64,000 bases of DNA. It comes from Lactobacillus sp. ESL0246 (lineage in GTDB: Bacteria > Bacillota > Bacilli > Lactobacillales > Lactobacillaceae). The stretch spans positions 186,001-250,000 of the forward strand of contig NZ_REHC01000006.1 in the NCBI RefSeq assembly GCF_003692965.1. Reading direction: 5' to 3'. Below the pieces are notes generated by a model. That model saw nothing but the letters and a program-made list of their open reading frames with translations. It did no database searches and was not told where the DNA came from. A program made the position numbers and the translations under genes. Shown here one piece after another: positions 18,391 to 27,927 of the stretch; position 1 is the first letter of the stretch, and each line of letters begins with the position of its first letter.

Positions 18391-20406
18391 ATGTTACGAA
18401 AAACAAAAATTCTTCTATATTCACTGATATCAATTATAGTAATTGTTCTATTTTTTGAATTGATTAGTTCCTCAGATAATAATTCAGTTCCAAACAGTAA
18501 AACAGTCATTGATGTCTATGACTCAAAAGTTGTTAAAAATTGGGATAAAAAAAATACTATTAAATGGAATAAAAAGCACAATAAAAAGAACTTTTTTAAG
18601 ACCTTAAAGCATTTTTCTAAAGATAATCATATATCACTGGTTAAATTACGAACTGATAATTTTAATGGTCATCAAACTAAAATTGTTTATGATTTGGGAA
18701 CAAAGACTAATAATTTTTCTCTTTATCAAAATAAATCCGTTAAAAAACTGACGAATAAGGATTTTGAACTAGAAGAAATATATGGGTTATATTGTACTAA
18801 TGCTAATCCAACAGTATTAAAGCAACTTTTATCACAATTGCATACATTGGGAATGAAAGTGCACATAATTGATAACCCCTTATCAATCAAGTCTTTTCTG
18901 TTATCAATTTTAGCTGATCTTTCTACTACCAATTTACTTATTACTGCAAATATCATTGGCATTCTATTTATTGTCATGGTACTAGAAAAAGTTTATCGTT
19001 TTAAAGCTTATGCAGTTATGAAGATTAATGGTTTAAGTACTAATCAAATCATTATTACGGATTTAAAAGATGAAGCTGTAAGTCTTGTTTTGGCCTTCAG
19101 CTTAATTATTGGTGGAATACTTATTTGGAGTTTCTGCACTTTAACCCGTAGTAGCTTTAGTTTTTTCATACCGCGTTTGTGTGGGATTTTAGTGATATTA
19201 TTTCTTGCCTTTTTTATTTTAAATCTTTTGTCTTATGTGGTTTTGGCCTTAATCAACCCATCTGCAGCAATAAAAGGAGCTGAACATACACGACCTTTTT
19301 TATTGATTGGTTATATCTTAAAAGCCGTACTTTTAATTTTGATTATAATTAATACGATTTCGTTATACAACAGCAATAAAACTTACACGAACGATGTTAA
19401 AATTATTGAAAAGTGGCGTGTAAAAAAGAATACATATTCTCCAATGCTCGTATGGCATATTAAAAACCACTCTGAAGATAGAAAAGTAGCTCGAATGGTT
19501 CATAGATTGGTAGTCCAGTCCTCAAGCGTGATTTTGGCTCACAATTCGCAAATTTATCAGCCTGCCCAACGGTCTACGAGCACTGATAATGGCAATGTTA
19601 TTATTGCCAATCAAAATTTTATTAATCAAAGTGAATTCCATTTACAACCTCGCAAATCTAGCGACAAGCAAATTTTATTGTTAGTCCCTCGCAATCGCTT
19701 AGACCAGGTTAAACAAGCTAAAAAGCAGTTAAAAAGCTTTATTAAATTTCAAAATACTTTACCGAATTATTATCAAAAAAATTATTCACCCGTAATTCAG
19801 GTTATTCCGATTGCTAGTGATCAACAAATTTTTAATTATACTATTGGATATGAAATTTCATCATCAATATCAACCAATCCCTTAATTGTAGTTGTGAATG
19901 ATAAGCTATTGTCAGATGATTTTTATGCAGCAACCATCACACAGGGTACGATTCAGTTCACTAAACTTAAACGGCTTAAAACTTTAATTAAGCAGTTAGG
20001 TTTAACTCCATATGTGATTGGGATAAGTAGTAAACAGGCACGATTAGATGATTATAATCGTAAAGCAAATAATGAATTAATCATGTTAACCATCATAACA
20101 GTTTTATCACTGTTCCAACTATCCTTCATTATTTTATTCGTGAGTTCAACTTTCTTGCAAAGTCAACGGCAAAAAATGGCAATTTATCGAGTATTTGGTA
20201 AATCGAATACCAAACTTGTTACTTCGTTCTTATTTATCAATCTAGGATGTGATTTGTTAATCGTTACCTGTATTTTGATAAAATTAAAGTATTTAACTTT
20301 GATGCCAATAGCTTTAACATATCTTTTATTAGAAGGTTTAATTATCTTATTAATGTGGCACTGGGCGGAGAAAAATTTATTAATTACGCTTAATCATGGG
20401 AATTAG
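18391..20406 (+). CDS. Bacteriocin-type ABC exporter permease (lactococcin 972 family, DUF1430)
   Basis: A 671-residue membrane protein with one N-terminal helix, a roughly 150-residue extracytoplasmic part, three helices around residues 180-310, a second extracytoplasmic part, and three C-terminal helices (about 555-665). This topology and the VMKINGLSTNQIIITDLKDE and YRVFGKSNTKLV segments match the bacteriocin-associated integral membrane proteins found beside lactococcin 972-type genes. It is followed ten bases later by its ATPase and then a YxeA protein. A TATAAT at 18317-18322 is a possible -10. No bacteriocin structural gene is seen nearby. Confidence 0.75.
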   Translation: MLRKTKILLYSLISIIVIVLFFELISSSDNNSVPNSKTVIDVYDSKVVKNWDKKNTIKWNKKHNKKNFFKTLKHFSKDNHISLVKLRTDNFNGHQTKIVYDLGTKTNNFSLYQNKSVKKLTNKDFELEEIYGLYCTNANPTVLKQLLSQLHTLGMKVHIIDNPLSIKSFLLSILADLSTTNLLITANIIGILFIVMVLEKVYRFKAYAVMKINGLSTNQIIITDLKDEAVSLVLAFSLIIGGILIWSFCTLTRSSFSFFIPRLCGILVILFLAFFILNLLSYVVLALINPSAAIKGAEHTRPFLLIGYILKAVLLILIIINTISLYNSNKTYTNDVKIIEKWRVKKNTYSPMLVWHIKNHSEDRKVARMVHRLVVQSSSVILAHNSQIYQPAQRSTSTDNGNVIIANQNFINQSEFHLQPRKSSDKQILLLVPRNRLDQVKQAKKQLKSFIKFQNTLPNYYQKNYSPVIQVIPIASDQQIFNYTIGYEISSSISTNPLIVVVNDKLLSDDFYAATITQGTIQFTKLKRLKTLIKQLGLTPYVIGISSKQARLDDYNRKANNELIMLTIITVLSLFQLSFIILFVSSTFLQSQRQKMAIYRVFGKSNTKLVTSFLFINLGCDLLIVTCILIKLKYLTLMPIALTYLLLEGLIILLMWHWAEKNLLITLNHGN

Positions 20407-20416
20407 GAGTTACAAA

Positions 20417-21076
20417 ATGCTTGAAATCAAATGCCTTACTAAAAAATTTAAAGAAAAGACCATTTTTGCAGATCTTACTTGCCGTTTAGGAACTGGTAAA
20501 AGTTATGCAATTGTTGGTAAAAGTGGTGCCGGCAAAACGACTTTTTTGAATGTTTTAAGCGGATTAGAACCACCAACAGCAGGTACGGTTAGTTTTAATG
20601 ACATAGTAATCAATTCCAAAAATCGAAGAAAATTATACCGTGAAGATTTTGGATTTATTTTTCAAAACTTTGCCTTAATTGATACGCAAACAGTTAAGAA
20701 AAACTTGCTACTTGGTCTGGCAAACCAAAAATTGGCTAAAGCTGAAATAGATATTAAGATGAGACAAGCTTTAGAACAGGTTGGTTTAGACAAGTTGCCA
20801 CTTAAGCAAAAAGTATACACGTTAAGTGGCGGTGAACAGCAACGCGTAGCATTAGCACGAATCATTTTGAAAGAACCACAGGTGATTTTTGCTGATGAAC
20901 CGACTGGGTCACTAGATTCAGAAAATAGTCAAATTGTTTTAAATACTTTGTTAACTGGCTTTGATCCCAAAACAACGATTATGATTGCGACACATGACCC
21001 ACAGGTTTGGCGGCAATGCGATTATGTGATTAAATTAAATAATAAGAAAATTGAAATTGATAAAAGTGAGGATTAA
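20417..21076 (+). CDS. ABC transporter ATP-binding protein (bacteriocin-export type)
   Basis: A 219-residue ABC ATPase with Walker A GKSGAGKTT, Q-loop FIFQNF, signature LSGGEQQR, and Walker B VIFADEPTGSLD. I chose ATG 20417 because TAGGAG (20404-20409) precedes it; a longer frame would overlap the permease. With the upstream DUF1430 permease it forms an exporter of the MacB/LolD-like class. The substrate is unknown. Confidence 0.92.
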   Translation: MLEIKCLTKKFKEKTIFADLTCRLGTGKSYAIVGKSGAGKTTFLNVLSGLEPPTAGTVSFNDIVINSKNRRKLYREDFGFIFQNFALIDTQTVKKNLLLGLANQKLAKAEIDIKMRQALEQVGLDKLPLKQKVYTLSGGEQQRVALARIILKEPQVIFADEPTGSLDSENSQIVLNTLLTGFDPKTTIMIATHDPQVWRQCDYVIKLNNKKIEIDKSED

Positions 21077-21078
21077 AA

Positions 21079-21405
21079 ATGAAAAAAATAGTTTTTTCAA
21101 TTATTGCTAGTTTAGTTGTTTTATTTACTTCTCCATTTTTTATTCATAACCAATACACTGACTATCTTAATCCAATGATTAAGATGAGAGTTGATTATGC
21201 CAAGGTTCCTAAGAATACGCAAAAATATTACAATGTACAGGCGATTGACAAGTCGGGCAAAAAATTACCTTATAAGATAATTTATGTTGGCGGTTATGAT
21301 CCAACCATGCAGTACATTGCGATTCATCATAAAGGGCAATATGTCAAAGTAATTGATTATATTGCTAAGAAGAAAATGCCCAAATTAACTGCTGTTAATA
21401 AATAA
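21079..21405 (+). CDS. YxeA-family (DUF1093) small exported protein
   Basis: A 108-residue protein with an N-terminal hydrophobic signal or anchor (residues 5-22) followed by a small domain. YYNVQAIDKSGKKLPYKI and HHKGQYVKVIDYIAKKKMPKLTAVN match the YxeA/DUF1093 pattern. YxeA proteins are secreted or membrane-tethered and of unknown function. Some sit with bacteriocin-type ABC exporters, as here. It starts three bases after the ATPase stop, so it belongs to the same operon. Confidence 0.65.
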   Translation: MKKIVFSIIASLVVLFTSPFFIHNQYTDYLNPMIKMRVDYAKVPKNTQKYYNVQAIDKSGKKLPYKIIYVGGYDPTMQYIAIHHKGQYVKVIDYIAKKKMPKLTAVNK

Positions 21406-21487
21406 ATTAGAACTTAACAAGTTACTGATATTGCTAAAATCTTACATTTTATTTTGAGGCTTATTAGCTTCTTTTATTTATTACCTA

Positions 21488-21496
21488 TGATATAAT
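21488..21496 (+). promoter_or_regulatory. Extended -10 promoter
   Basis: TGATATAAT is a perfect TGn-TATAAT element 33 bases before the secreted-protein start at 21529. Confidence 0.55.
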
Positions 21497-21528
21497 CCAA
21501 TGATAAAAGTTTTATTAGGAGACAAAAC

Positions 21529-22185
21529 ATGAAAAGTAAAAAGATTTTAACTGTGTTGGCAGCTACCACAATCGGTGTATCGACCGCTTCTAGCTTAATT
21601 GCTACAAAAGCACAAACTTTGCAAGCAGCTAAAATAAAACAAGGCAGAAGAAGCAAAGTAAATAAACGTACCAAAGCAGTTAAGGTTGCTTTTGGAAAAT
21701 CCTATACATTCCCAGACTCATTGCAAGGTAAATGGTATAGTAAAAATTTATTAAGAATGGAACCATTAGATTTTCATCAAACCGGTTTGGGATTGCCTAC
21801 TAGCGGAGAATATGTTAATGCAGTTGTCAGTGGTAAATTAAAGGGCATCAAAAAATCTCCTTGGCAAATGTCAAGAAAATGGCAGGAAAAGAATAAAGAA
21901 AAACTTGCTAAGTTCGTTCGCATCAGTGAAAAGAAGATAAACGGTGATAACTGGATTATTGTTACCCCAGTAAGTAACAAAACAATTGATAATAGTTATG
22001 CCTTTACTTCTAAAGTTGAAGAAATTGATGGTAAGAAAGAAACTGTAGTTTTTGAAGGTAATCCGCAAGCTGGTACAGTAATCAACCAATACTTTCGAAC
22101 TAAAGAGCTTTCTGATAAATATGATCAGAAAAAGTTTGATGATATGACTTATAGCAAATGGATATTATTAAGAAGCGATAAGTAA
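21529..22185 (+). CDS. Secreted protein of unknown function
   Basis: A 218-residue protein with a clear signal peptide (residues 1-34, basic n-region, hydrophobic core, LQAA then K). The mature part is basic and contains FPDSLQGKWYSKNLLRMEPLDFHQTGL and a C-terminal TYSKWILLRSDK. I do not recognise a domain. It has its own extended -10 promoter and TAGGAG ribosome site, and its own terminator, so it is monocistronic. It lies just downstream of the bacteriocin-type exporter, but a link is only positional. Confidence 0.75.
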   Translation: MKSKKILTVLAATTIGVSTASSLIATKAQTLQAAKIKQGRRSKVNKRTKAVKVAFGKSYTFPDSLQGKWYSKNLLRMEPLDFHQTGLGLPTSGEYVNAVVSGKLKGIKKSPWQMSRKWQEKNKEKLAKFVRISEKKINGDNWIIVTPVSNKTIDNSYAFTSKVEEIDGKKETVVFEGNPQAGTVINQYFRTKELSDKYDQKKFDDMTYSKWILLRSDK

Positions 22186-22196
22186 ATTTAATAGTT

Positions 22197-22235
22197 AAAG
22201 CCACAGATTGTAAAACAATCTGTGGCTTTATTTTG
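22197..22235 (+). terminator. Rho-independent terminator
   Basis: AAAGCCACAGATTG and CAATCTGTGGCTTT form a perfect 14-bp stem around a five-base loop, followed by ATTTT. Confidence 0.9.
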
Positions 22236-22384
22236 TAAGTGGAACTAATTGAAATAGCTTTTATTCAAAATCCAAATTTAAATCAACCAATATTTGAAGG
22301 TTAATGTTGAAAATAAAGTTTAATACTAGGTTTATTGGGACAGATAGCTGGATGCTTTTGTCATTAAGTAATTGAGCATTAAAA

Positions 22385-22413
22385 TTTACAATTTTAGCTA
22401 ATTGTCATATACT
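22385..22413 (+). promoter_or_regulatory. Promoter of the copper operon
   Basis: TTTACA (22385-22390), 17 bases, TATACT (22408-22413). The cop box follows 10 bases downstream, over the expected transcription start. Confidence 0.65.
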
Positions 22414-22420
22414 TATTATA

Positions 22421-22436
22421 GTTTACAAATGTAAAC
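22421..22436. promoter_or_regulatory. cop box (CopY operator)
   Basis: GTTTACAAATGTAAAC is a perfect palindrome apart from the two-base centre and contains TACAAATGTA (22424-22433), an exact match to the CopY consensus TACAnnTGTA. No copY gene is adjacent. Confidence 0.8.
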
Positions 22437-22472
22437 ATAAAACAAAAATTAAGATAAAAAGGAGAAATTATC

Positions 22473-22844
22473 ATGATAAAGATTATCATCTTACTTGCTG
22501 GAATAGCTATCATTTCTTTTATTGCATGGTGGTTTTTCGGAAAGCATACAGTGCAAACAAAAATGGCTGAAGTATCTAAGAATAAGCAAAGTGTTGATAT
22601 TGCTGTCAAGGGCGGTTACTCTCCTGAAAAAGTGATTTTGAAGCGTGGGATTCCTGCAACATTAAACTTTAAGCGACTTGATTCTGCTAGTTGTCTTGAT
22701 CATGTAATCTTCTCCGATTTGGGAATTAATCAAAAATTGCCTGAAGGAAAAGTTGAATCAGTTAAGATAGATACAACCAAAGCTGGTGAGTACAATTGGC
22801 AATGCAGTATGAATATGTTTCATGGCAAAGTTATTGTAAAGTAA
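22473..22844 (+). CDS. Membrane-anchored cupredoxin-domain protein
   Basis: A 123-residue protein with an N-terminal membrane helix (residues 3-22) and a small cupredoxin-like beta domain. Likely copper ligands are Cys74, His77, Cys111, Met113, Met115 and His117, in SASCLDH and CSMNMFH. Such proteins are found next to copper-exporting ATPases in lactobacilli and probably hand copper to or from the pump at the outer face of the membrane. It is the first gene of the operon, 18 bases upstream of the ATPase, under a cop box. Confidence 0.8.
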   Translation: MIKIIILLAGIAIISFIAWWFFGKHTVQTKMAEVSKNKQSVDIAVKGGYSPEKVILKRGIPATLNFKRLDSASCLDHVIFSDLGINQKLPEGKVESVKIDTTKAGEYNWQCSMNMFHGKVIVK

Positions 22845-22862
22845 ATTTGCGGGAGATTTAAT

Positions 22863-24770
22863 ATGAAAATTACAACACGATTTTGGACGTCGTTAATCCT
22901 ATCAATACCAATGTTGTTAGAAATGATCATTCATCCCTTCACGGGTTGGATGCTCCCGGGTGGTAATTGGACAATGTTTGTGCTTACAAGCATTATTATG
23001 TTTCTTGCTGCTGGTCAATTTATCACAAGTGCTTGGGCTTCTTTTTTAAAGCATCATGCCAACATGGATACATTGGTTGCGCTTGGGACATTAACGACTT
23101 ACATTTATAGTGTTTATGCAATGTTGACGAAGCGACCGGTCTTCTTTGAAACGGCCGCTTTTGTTATTACATTCGTTTTACTAGGTCAAGTGTTAGAAGA
23201 AAAAATGCGTAGCAATGCTTCTAGTGCTATAAGTAAACTAATTAACTTAAATGCAAAAAATGCTCTTGTTAAACGTGGGCAAGATTTTATCCAAATTCCC
23301 GTTAGTCAAGTCGTTAAAAATGATTTAATACAGGTAAAACCTGGTGAAAAAATTCCGGTTGATGGAAAGATAATTTCAGGTTCATCAAATATTGATGAGT
23401 CAATGATAACAGGTGAAAGCATGCCTGTGACAAAGACAGTTGGTGACAAGGTAATCGGAGCAACAATCAACCAAACAGGCTCGTTTGTTTTTACAGCTGA
23501 AAAAGTTGGTAATGATACAATGCTTGCTCAAATTATTGCAATTGTCAAAAAGGCACAAAGTAGTCATGCTCCAATACAAAAATTGACAGATAAAGTTGCC
23601 AATATTTTTGTACCAACTGTATTAATTATTGCTATTGCTACTTTTGTTGTTTGGAATGTCTTCTTAGGACAAGACATTCCAACTGCACTTAATTATGCCG
23701 TTAGTGTAATGGTAATTGCCTGTCCTTGTGCCCTAGGCCTGGCTACACCAACTGCTTTAATGGTTGGAACTGGCCGGGGAGCCAAGATGGGAATTTTGAT
23801 CAAAAATGGTGAAATTCTTGAAGCTGCTAATCATATTGGAACAATGGTTTTTGATAAAACTGGCACGTTGACCGAAGGTAAACCTGAAGTAACTGATCTA
23901 ATTGGTAACAAGCAACAGGTAGTGCCAATTGCTGCTGGATTAGAAAAGTTATCGGAACATCCACTGGCGGCTGCAATTATTACCTATGCCAACAAAGAAA
24001 AGATAGTACCTGCAGTTGTTAGTGACTTTCAAGTTCTAGAGGGACGCGGCGTTTGTGGTAAAATTGGGACTGAATCTGTCTACATTGGCAAATTAATATC
24101 TGCTGCTAATTTGAAAATTTCTGTAAGTTTGGCCAATGAGGCAGAGAGATTAGAGACAGCAGCTAAAACGGTTGTTGCTGTTTCAGTTCAAAATGAAGTC
24201 ATTGGCTTAATTGCAATTCAAGATGCGCCAAAAAAGAACGCAAAAGAAGCGATTAGTGAGCTTAAACAAATGGGTTTGCAAACCGTAATGTTAACTGGTG
24301 ATAATCAAAAAGTAGCACAGTCAATTGCCGAGCAAGTCGGCATAAATCGGGTAATCGCTGGTGTCTTACCCACCGATAAGTCAGAGGTTATTAAAAAATT
24401 GCAAGAAAAACACTATGTGGCTTTTGTGGGTGATGGAATTAATGATGCGCCCGCATTAACACAAGCAAATGTTGGAATTGCAATGGGATCCGGTACAGAT
24501 GTGGCAATAGATGCTGGTGGCATTATTCTAATGAATAATGATTTACTAGCAGTTGTTCGTGCACTCAAGTTGAGTCGGAAAACTTTTCAACGAATAAAAC
24601 TCAACTTATTCTGGGCATTTATTTATAATGTTTTAGGCATTCCGATTGCCGCTGGAGTTTTTGCCGGAGTTGGTTTGGTTTTAAGTCCAGAGATTGCGGG
24701 TTTGGCAATGGCCTTTAGTTCATTATCAGTTGTTATTAGCTCGGTTTTGTTAGGCAAAAGCAAAATATAA
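22863..24770 (+). CDS. copA: Copper-translocating P-type ATPase
   Basis: A 635-residue P1B-type ATPase. Landmarks are the MITGES actuator loop, the CPC metal site near residues 287-289, the phosphorylated DKTGT near 331, the SEHPL motif, MLTGDN near 476, and [10 protein letters not shown]. Helix 7 has YN and helix 8 has MAFSS, as in Cu(I) pumps (P1B-1). It lacks the usual N-terminal CxxC metal-binding domains; the upstream cupredoxin protein may compensate. GGGAG precedes the ATG. The name copA is by family; lactobacillar annotations also use copB. Confidence 0.92.
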   Translation: MKITTRFWTSLILSIPMLLEMIIHPFTGWMLPGGNWTMFVLTSIIMFLAAGQFITSAWASFLKHHANMDTLVALGTLTTYIYSVYAMLTKRPVFFETAAFVITFVLLGQVLEEKMRSNASSAISKLINLNAKNALVKRGQDFIQIPVSQVVKNDLIQVKPGEKIPVDGKIISGSSNIDESMITGESMPVTKTVGDKVIGATINQTGSFVFTAEKVGNDTMLAQIIAIVKKAQSSHAPIQKLTDKVANIFVPTVLIIAIATFVVWNVFLGQDIPTALNYAVSVMVIACPCALGLATPTALMVGTGRGAKMGILIKNGEILEAANHIGTMVFDKTGTLTEGKPEVTDLIGNKQQVVPIAAGLEKLSEHPLAAAIITYANKEKIVPAVVSDFQVLEGRGVCGKIGTESVYIGKLISAANLKISVSLANEAERLETAAKTVVAVSVQNEVIGLIAIQDAPKKNAKEAISELKQMGLQTVMLTGDNQKVAQSIAEQVGINRVIAGVLPTDKSEVIKKLQEKHYVAFVGDGINDAPALTQANVGIAMGSGTDVAIDAGGIILMNNDLLAVVRALKLSRKTFQRIKLNLFWAFIYNVLGIPIAAGVFAGVGLVLSPEIAGLAMAFSSLSVVISSVLLGKSKI

Positions 24771-24786
24771 ATATTTAAGTGATAAT

Positions 24787-24822
24787 AAAAAGCGAATACT
24801 GTTAAAGTATCCGCTTTTTTAT
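24787..24822. terminator. Bidirectional terminator
   Basis: AAAAAGCG-ATACT and AGTAT-CGCTTTTTT pair around a short loop. It sits between convergent copA and the ABC permease genes. Confidence 0.85.
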
Positions 24823-24863
24823 TAAGCCATTTTTTAGTTTAAGTTGAAAAAGTAATAATTTAC

Positions 24864-25586
24864 TTAATTGTATTTATGATGTCTGGTCTTTAAAACATGT
24901 TTGCTTTGTACGATATAAGTTATAATTCCAATTATTAACCAAATTATCGTAACTAAAATACTACTGCGTAAATCAGCATATTTAAACTTAATTAAATTAA
25001 TAGGACCATAAAAAGGGAAAAGTAGAGCAATTTTTTCTAGCCATTGGGGATAGGCCGAAATAACCACCAAAATTCCGGCTACTAGACTCATCACCGAGCT
25101 GATAAGATTTGACAGAAAATATGGGTCATTCATTTCCCAACTAATGGCCCAGGCAGTAAAGCCTAAAATTATGCCAAATAAACATAATAATGGTAAAACC
25201 ATGATAACGCGGTTAATAATTACAAGTGGTGCACCAAAAATTAGGGCAAGGGCTAAGTTAGATGTTGCTAGAATAAAGCCAACTATCAAAGCCACAAAAA
25301 CTTTATCTGTCCAGTAACGTAAGCTAAAGGGTCGTTGAGCAATCATTTCATAGTCAATTCCTAAGTTGGCGTCGGTAATTAGTGATTGGGTCATGGTTGT
25401 CATTGAAAGATGGGTGGCATCAATGGCAATTGATGCCAAAACGATGGACCAGTCAAAGTGCCCGGTATATTGCGCATTAATTAAAACTAAAAGGATCATG
25501 TCAACAAAAGGCGTGATAAAAAAGTAGACTAGGATAGTGCGCCAATTTGCCAAAAATGATAATGATGAAAATTGTGTTTTAAGCAT
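24864..25586 (-). CDS. ABC-2 type exporter permease (second subunit)
   Basis: A 240-residue membrane protein with about six helices, resembling ABC-2 permeases (ISWEMNDPYFLSNLISSVMSLVAG). It overlaps the stop region of the upstream permease gene by one base, so the two are translationally coupled. With the ATPase at 26322 they form a three-gene exporter. Substrate unknown; such systems export peptides, drugs or lipids. Confidence 0.75.
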   Translation of the reverse strand: MLKTQFSSLSFLANWRTILVYFFITPFVDMILLVLINAQYTGHFDWSIVLASIAIDATHLSMTTMTQSLITDANLGIDYEMIAQRPFSLRYWTDKVFVALIVGFILATSNLALALIFGAPLVIINRVIMVLPLLCLFGIILGFTAWAISWEMNDPYFLSNLISSVMSLVAGILVVISAYPQWLEKIALLFPFYGPINLIKFKYADLRSSILVTIIWLIIGIITYIVQSKHVLKTRHHKYN

Positions 25587-26320
25587 CAGATTAAGGTTAA
25601 TTCTCCCTTCTTACGTGCTAACTGATTAATTTTTTTAACCATTAAGATTATTAAAAAAAACCAAATTAATAAACTAGAAAAATAAGCCGACCAATTAAGG
25701 GTTGAACTAGTACCAGTTAAAGCAGCAATTGGAGTTGTCATGGGAATAAACCACTGGGCGATTTTTATAAGTGGCCGCAAAAAAACAGGATTTCCAAAGA
25801 GACCCGAAAGTAGAACAAGTGGTGTACCAATCAAACTTTCATAAGTAATTGCATTGGGAGTGAGAGTAAAGAAAGAGGCAATAAAAATTCCCATAGTTGC
25901 CATTGCTAGCCATAATAAAATAACAGTGAAGCCGAACTTGAAAGTAATTGCGCCAGTTGTAACACCTAAAAGTTGGGCAAGAAACCAAGCTAGCGGAAAA
26001 GCTGCTAAGCCATAGGTTGAAGCTGGCAATAATAAGGCAATTAAAGATAAGCGTTCATCGTAAGCGTTATTAATTAAATAAGGCAAAGTTCCCTTGTATC
26101 TTTCAAAGCCGATACTGCCAGCAGCTGTGGTACAAGAAGACCACATGCCAAAGATTGCACTTTGTAACCATATACTAGTGTTGGTTAATTGATGATTGGC
26201 ATAGGCGAGTGTGTATTGCACCAAAAAGATGGACAGGGTACTCGTCAAAGTCAAAGTAACAAAATATTGATCTGACAGATATTCTTTAAAGTGAAACCAA
26301 AACAGGCGGATAAATCTCAT
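25586..26320 (-). CDS. ABC-2 type exporter permease (first subunit)
   Basis: A 244-residue membrane protein with about six helices (SLSIFLVQYTLAYANHQ, GLAAFPLAWFLAQLLG, LLWLAMATMGIFIASFF). It starts directly after the ATPase stop and is coupled to the next permease. The two permeases are similar in size and topology and probably form a heterodimeric membrane domain. Confidence 0.75.
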   Translation of the reverse strand: MRFIRLFWFHFKEYLSDQYFVTLTLTSTLSIFLVQYTLAYANHQLTNTSIWLQSAIFGMWSSCTTAAGSIGFERYKGTLPYLINNAYDERLSLIALLLPASTYGLAAFPLAWFLAQLLGVTTGAITFKFGFTVILLWLAMATMGIFIASFFTLTPNAITYESLIGTPLVLLSGLFGNPVFLRPLIKIAQWFIPMTTPIAALTGTSSTLNWSAYFSSLLIWFFLIILMVKKINQLARKKGELTLI

Positions 26321-26321
26321 A

Positions 26322-27086
26322 TTATTTCCTCCGTAATTCTGGTGCTAATGCCAAGTATGATTCTTCTAAAGTTGCAGAGCGGTCGATATGGGTGACCTGT
26401 GACTCTTTAACAATTTCAGCAACTGTTCCAGTTGAAAAAATTCGTCCCGCGCCAATTAAGATAATTTGGTCGGCCAAAGCTTCCACTTCAGACATGGTAT
26501 GGCTGGTTAGTAAAATACTGATTCCAAAATCAGAAAGATTTTTAATTGTATCGCGAATGCTTTTAGCAATTTCGACGTCGAGTCCGCTAGTTGGTTCATC
26601 CAGTAAAAGAAGATGTGGGTTACCTAAAAGCGCTCGCGCAATATGCAGACGTTGCGTCATACCTTTAGAAAATTGCCCGACCTTTTTCTTCGCCACGTTG
26701 CTTAAATTAACAATTTCTAGTACGCGAGTGATTTCAGCTTTTTGCTGGCGATACGGTATTCGAGCCAAATCGGCAAAGAAAGCAAGATTTTGGGCGGCGG
26801 TTGCCCGATGGTAAAAACCGAGATCACCGCCAAAAGAGACACCTATATGCGGGTGATGGGTTGTGCCAATAATATTTTGCCCATTAAGCAATACTTGTCC
26901 CTCGGTTGGCAGTAAATAGCCACCAATAATTGAAACAATCGTTGTTTTACCAGCACCATTAGGACCAAGTAAAGAAACAATTTGTCCTTTTTTAATGTTA
27001 AAAGATATATCTTCAAGGGCGTGAAATTTTTCATTCTTGCTATGATAAATCTTTTTTAAATGTTTTACTTCTAAAATATTTTCCAA
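26322..27086 (-). CDS. ABC transporter ATP-binding protein
   Basis: A 254-residue ABC ATPase with Walker A GPNGAGKTT, a FSKGMTQRLHIARAL signature, and Walker B LLLLDEPTSGLD, typical of drug or polypeptide ABC-2 exporters. I chose the TTG at 27086 because GGAG lies eight bases before it and the protein then begins ENILEVKHLKKIY as in the family; a longer ATG frame at 27125 adds 13 unlikely residues. It is first in the operon with two permeases. Confidence 0.9.
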   Translation of the reverse strand: MENILEVKHLKKIYHSKNEKFHALEDISFNIKKGQIVSLLGPNGAGKTTIVSIIGGYLLPTEGQVLLNGQNIIGTTHHPHIGVSFGGDLGFYHRATAAQNLAFFADLARIPYRQQKAEITRVLEIVNLSNVAKKKVGQFSKGMTQRLHIARALLGNPHLLLLDEPTSGLDVEIAKSIRDTIKNLSDFGISILLTSHTMSEVEALADQIILIGAGRIFSTGTVAEIVKESQVTHIDRSATLEESYLALAPELRRK

Positions 27087-27267
27087 AATAAATTCTCCAA
27101 AATTAGTTGTAAATTTAAGTGTCACTATTAAGGAAGGGTGACATCATGATTTTACAGGTTAATTTGAAGATTTGTTGATGATTTACATTAAAGCTATGTT
27201 AAAATTATAACATAAAAATATTATTTTGCTATTTAAATTAAGCAGTTTTTTATTTTGAGGTTTTAAA

Positions 27268-27831
27268 ATGACTTCTCTAAAATATTTACAGCAAGTAACC
27301 GTTGGTCAAGTTGACCAAAATCAGTCGGTTAAGCTGGTTAAATATAACAATAAATGACCCTAATTTTTTCAAATTGAAAGGGAAAAAATTCAACAAGCTT
27401 TAGGTTCGACGGCTTTAAAAATTGAGCATATTGGTTCTACTGCCGTTACGGGACTTATGTCTAAGTCCATTATTGATATTTTATTGGTTGTTCTTAATCC
27501 TAGTGCTGAAGCAAGTTATGCTTTTCAATTACAACAAGCTGGTTATACTTTACGAATTCGGGAGCCGGAATTTCAAGAGCATTGAATGTTTCTTGGCATT
27601 GATCCTGATGTACACCTTCATGTATATGGTCCGGATAGTCAAGAAGCTAAAGACTTAATCCTCTTTCGTGATTAGTTAAGAAAAAATGATACCAATCGGT
27701 TAAAATATCAAGAATTAAAACAAAAACTAGCAACACGACGCTGGCCAACGGTTCAAGATTATGCTGATGCAAAGGGACCATTGATATATAAGATTAAGCA
27801 ACGAGCAATTAATAATTGTATGAAAGATTGA
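27268..27831 (+). pseudogene. GrpB-family (UPF0157) protein, disrupted by in-frame stops
   Basis: A continuous 188-codon frame encodes a recognisable GrpB/UPF0157 nucleotidyltransferase-like protein, with IEHIGSTAV, SIIDILLVV, LGIDPDVHLHVYG and RRWPTVQDYADAKGPLI. It is interrupted by TGA, TAA, TGA and TAG with no frameshift. At least three of these stops fall where the family expects tryptophan (NNK-W-P, EH-W-MFLG, RD-W-LR). A TGAGG lies before the ATG. It appears to be a recent, point-mutated pseudogene. Confidence 0.85.
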
Positions 27832-27865
27832 ATGATATAAATGATGATTAAAATAAAGAAATATT

Positions 27866-27903
27866 AAAAGCCAGATCCTAAATTATATTGGATCTGGCTT
27901 TTA
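27866..27903. terminator. Bidirectional terminator
   Basis: AAAAGCCAGATCC and GGATCTGGCTTTT form a perfect 13-bp stem with an 11-base loop, between the pseudogene and the convergent FtsX-like permease gene. Confidence 0.9.
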
Positions 27904-27927
27904 AAAACAACTTCTTTTCTTTTAAGC

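Noticed and set aside
27268-27831. Genetic-code reassignment of TGA/TAG to tryptophan
   Set aside because: All other genes in the window use TGG and standard stops; a point-mutated pseudogene is simpler.
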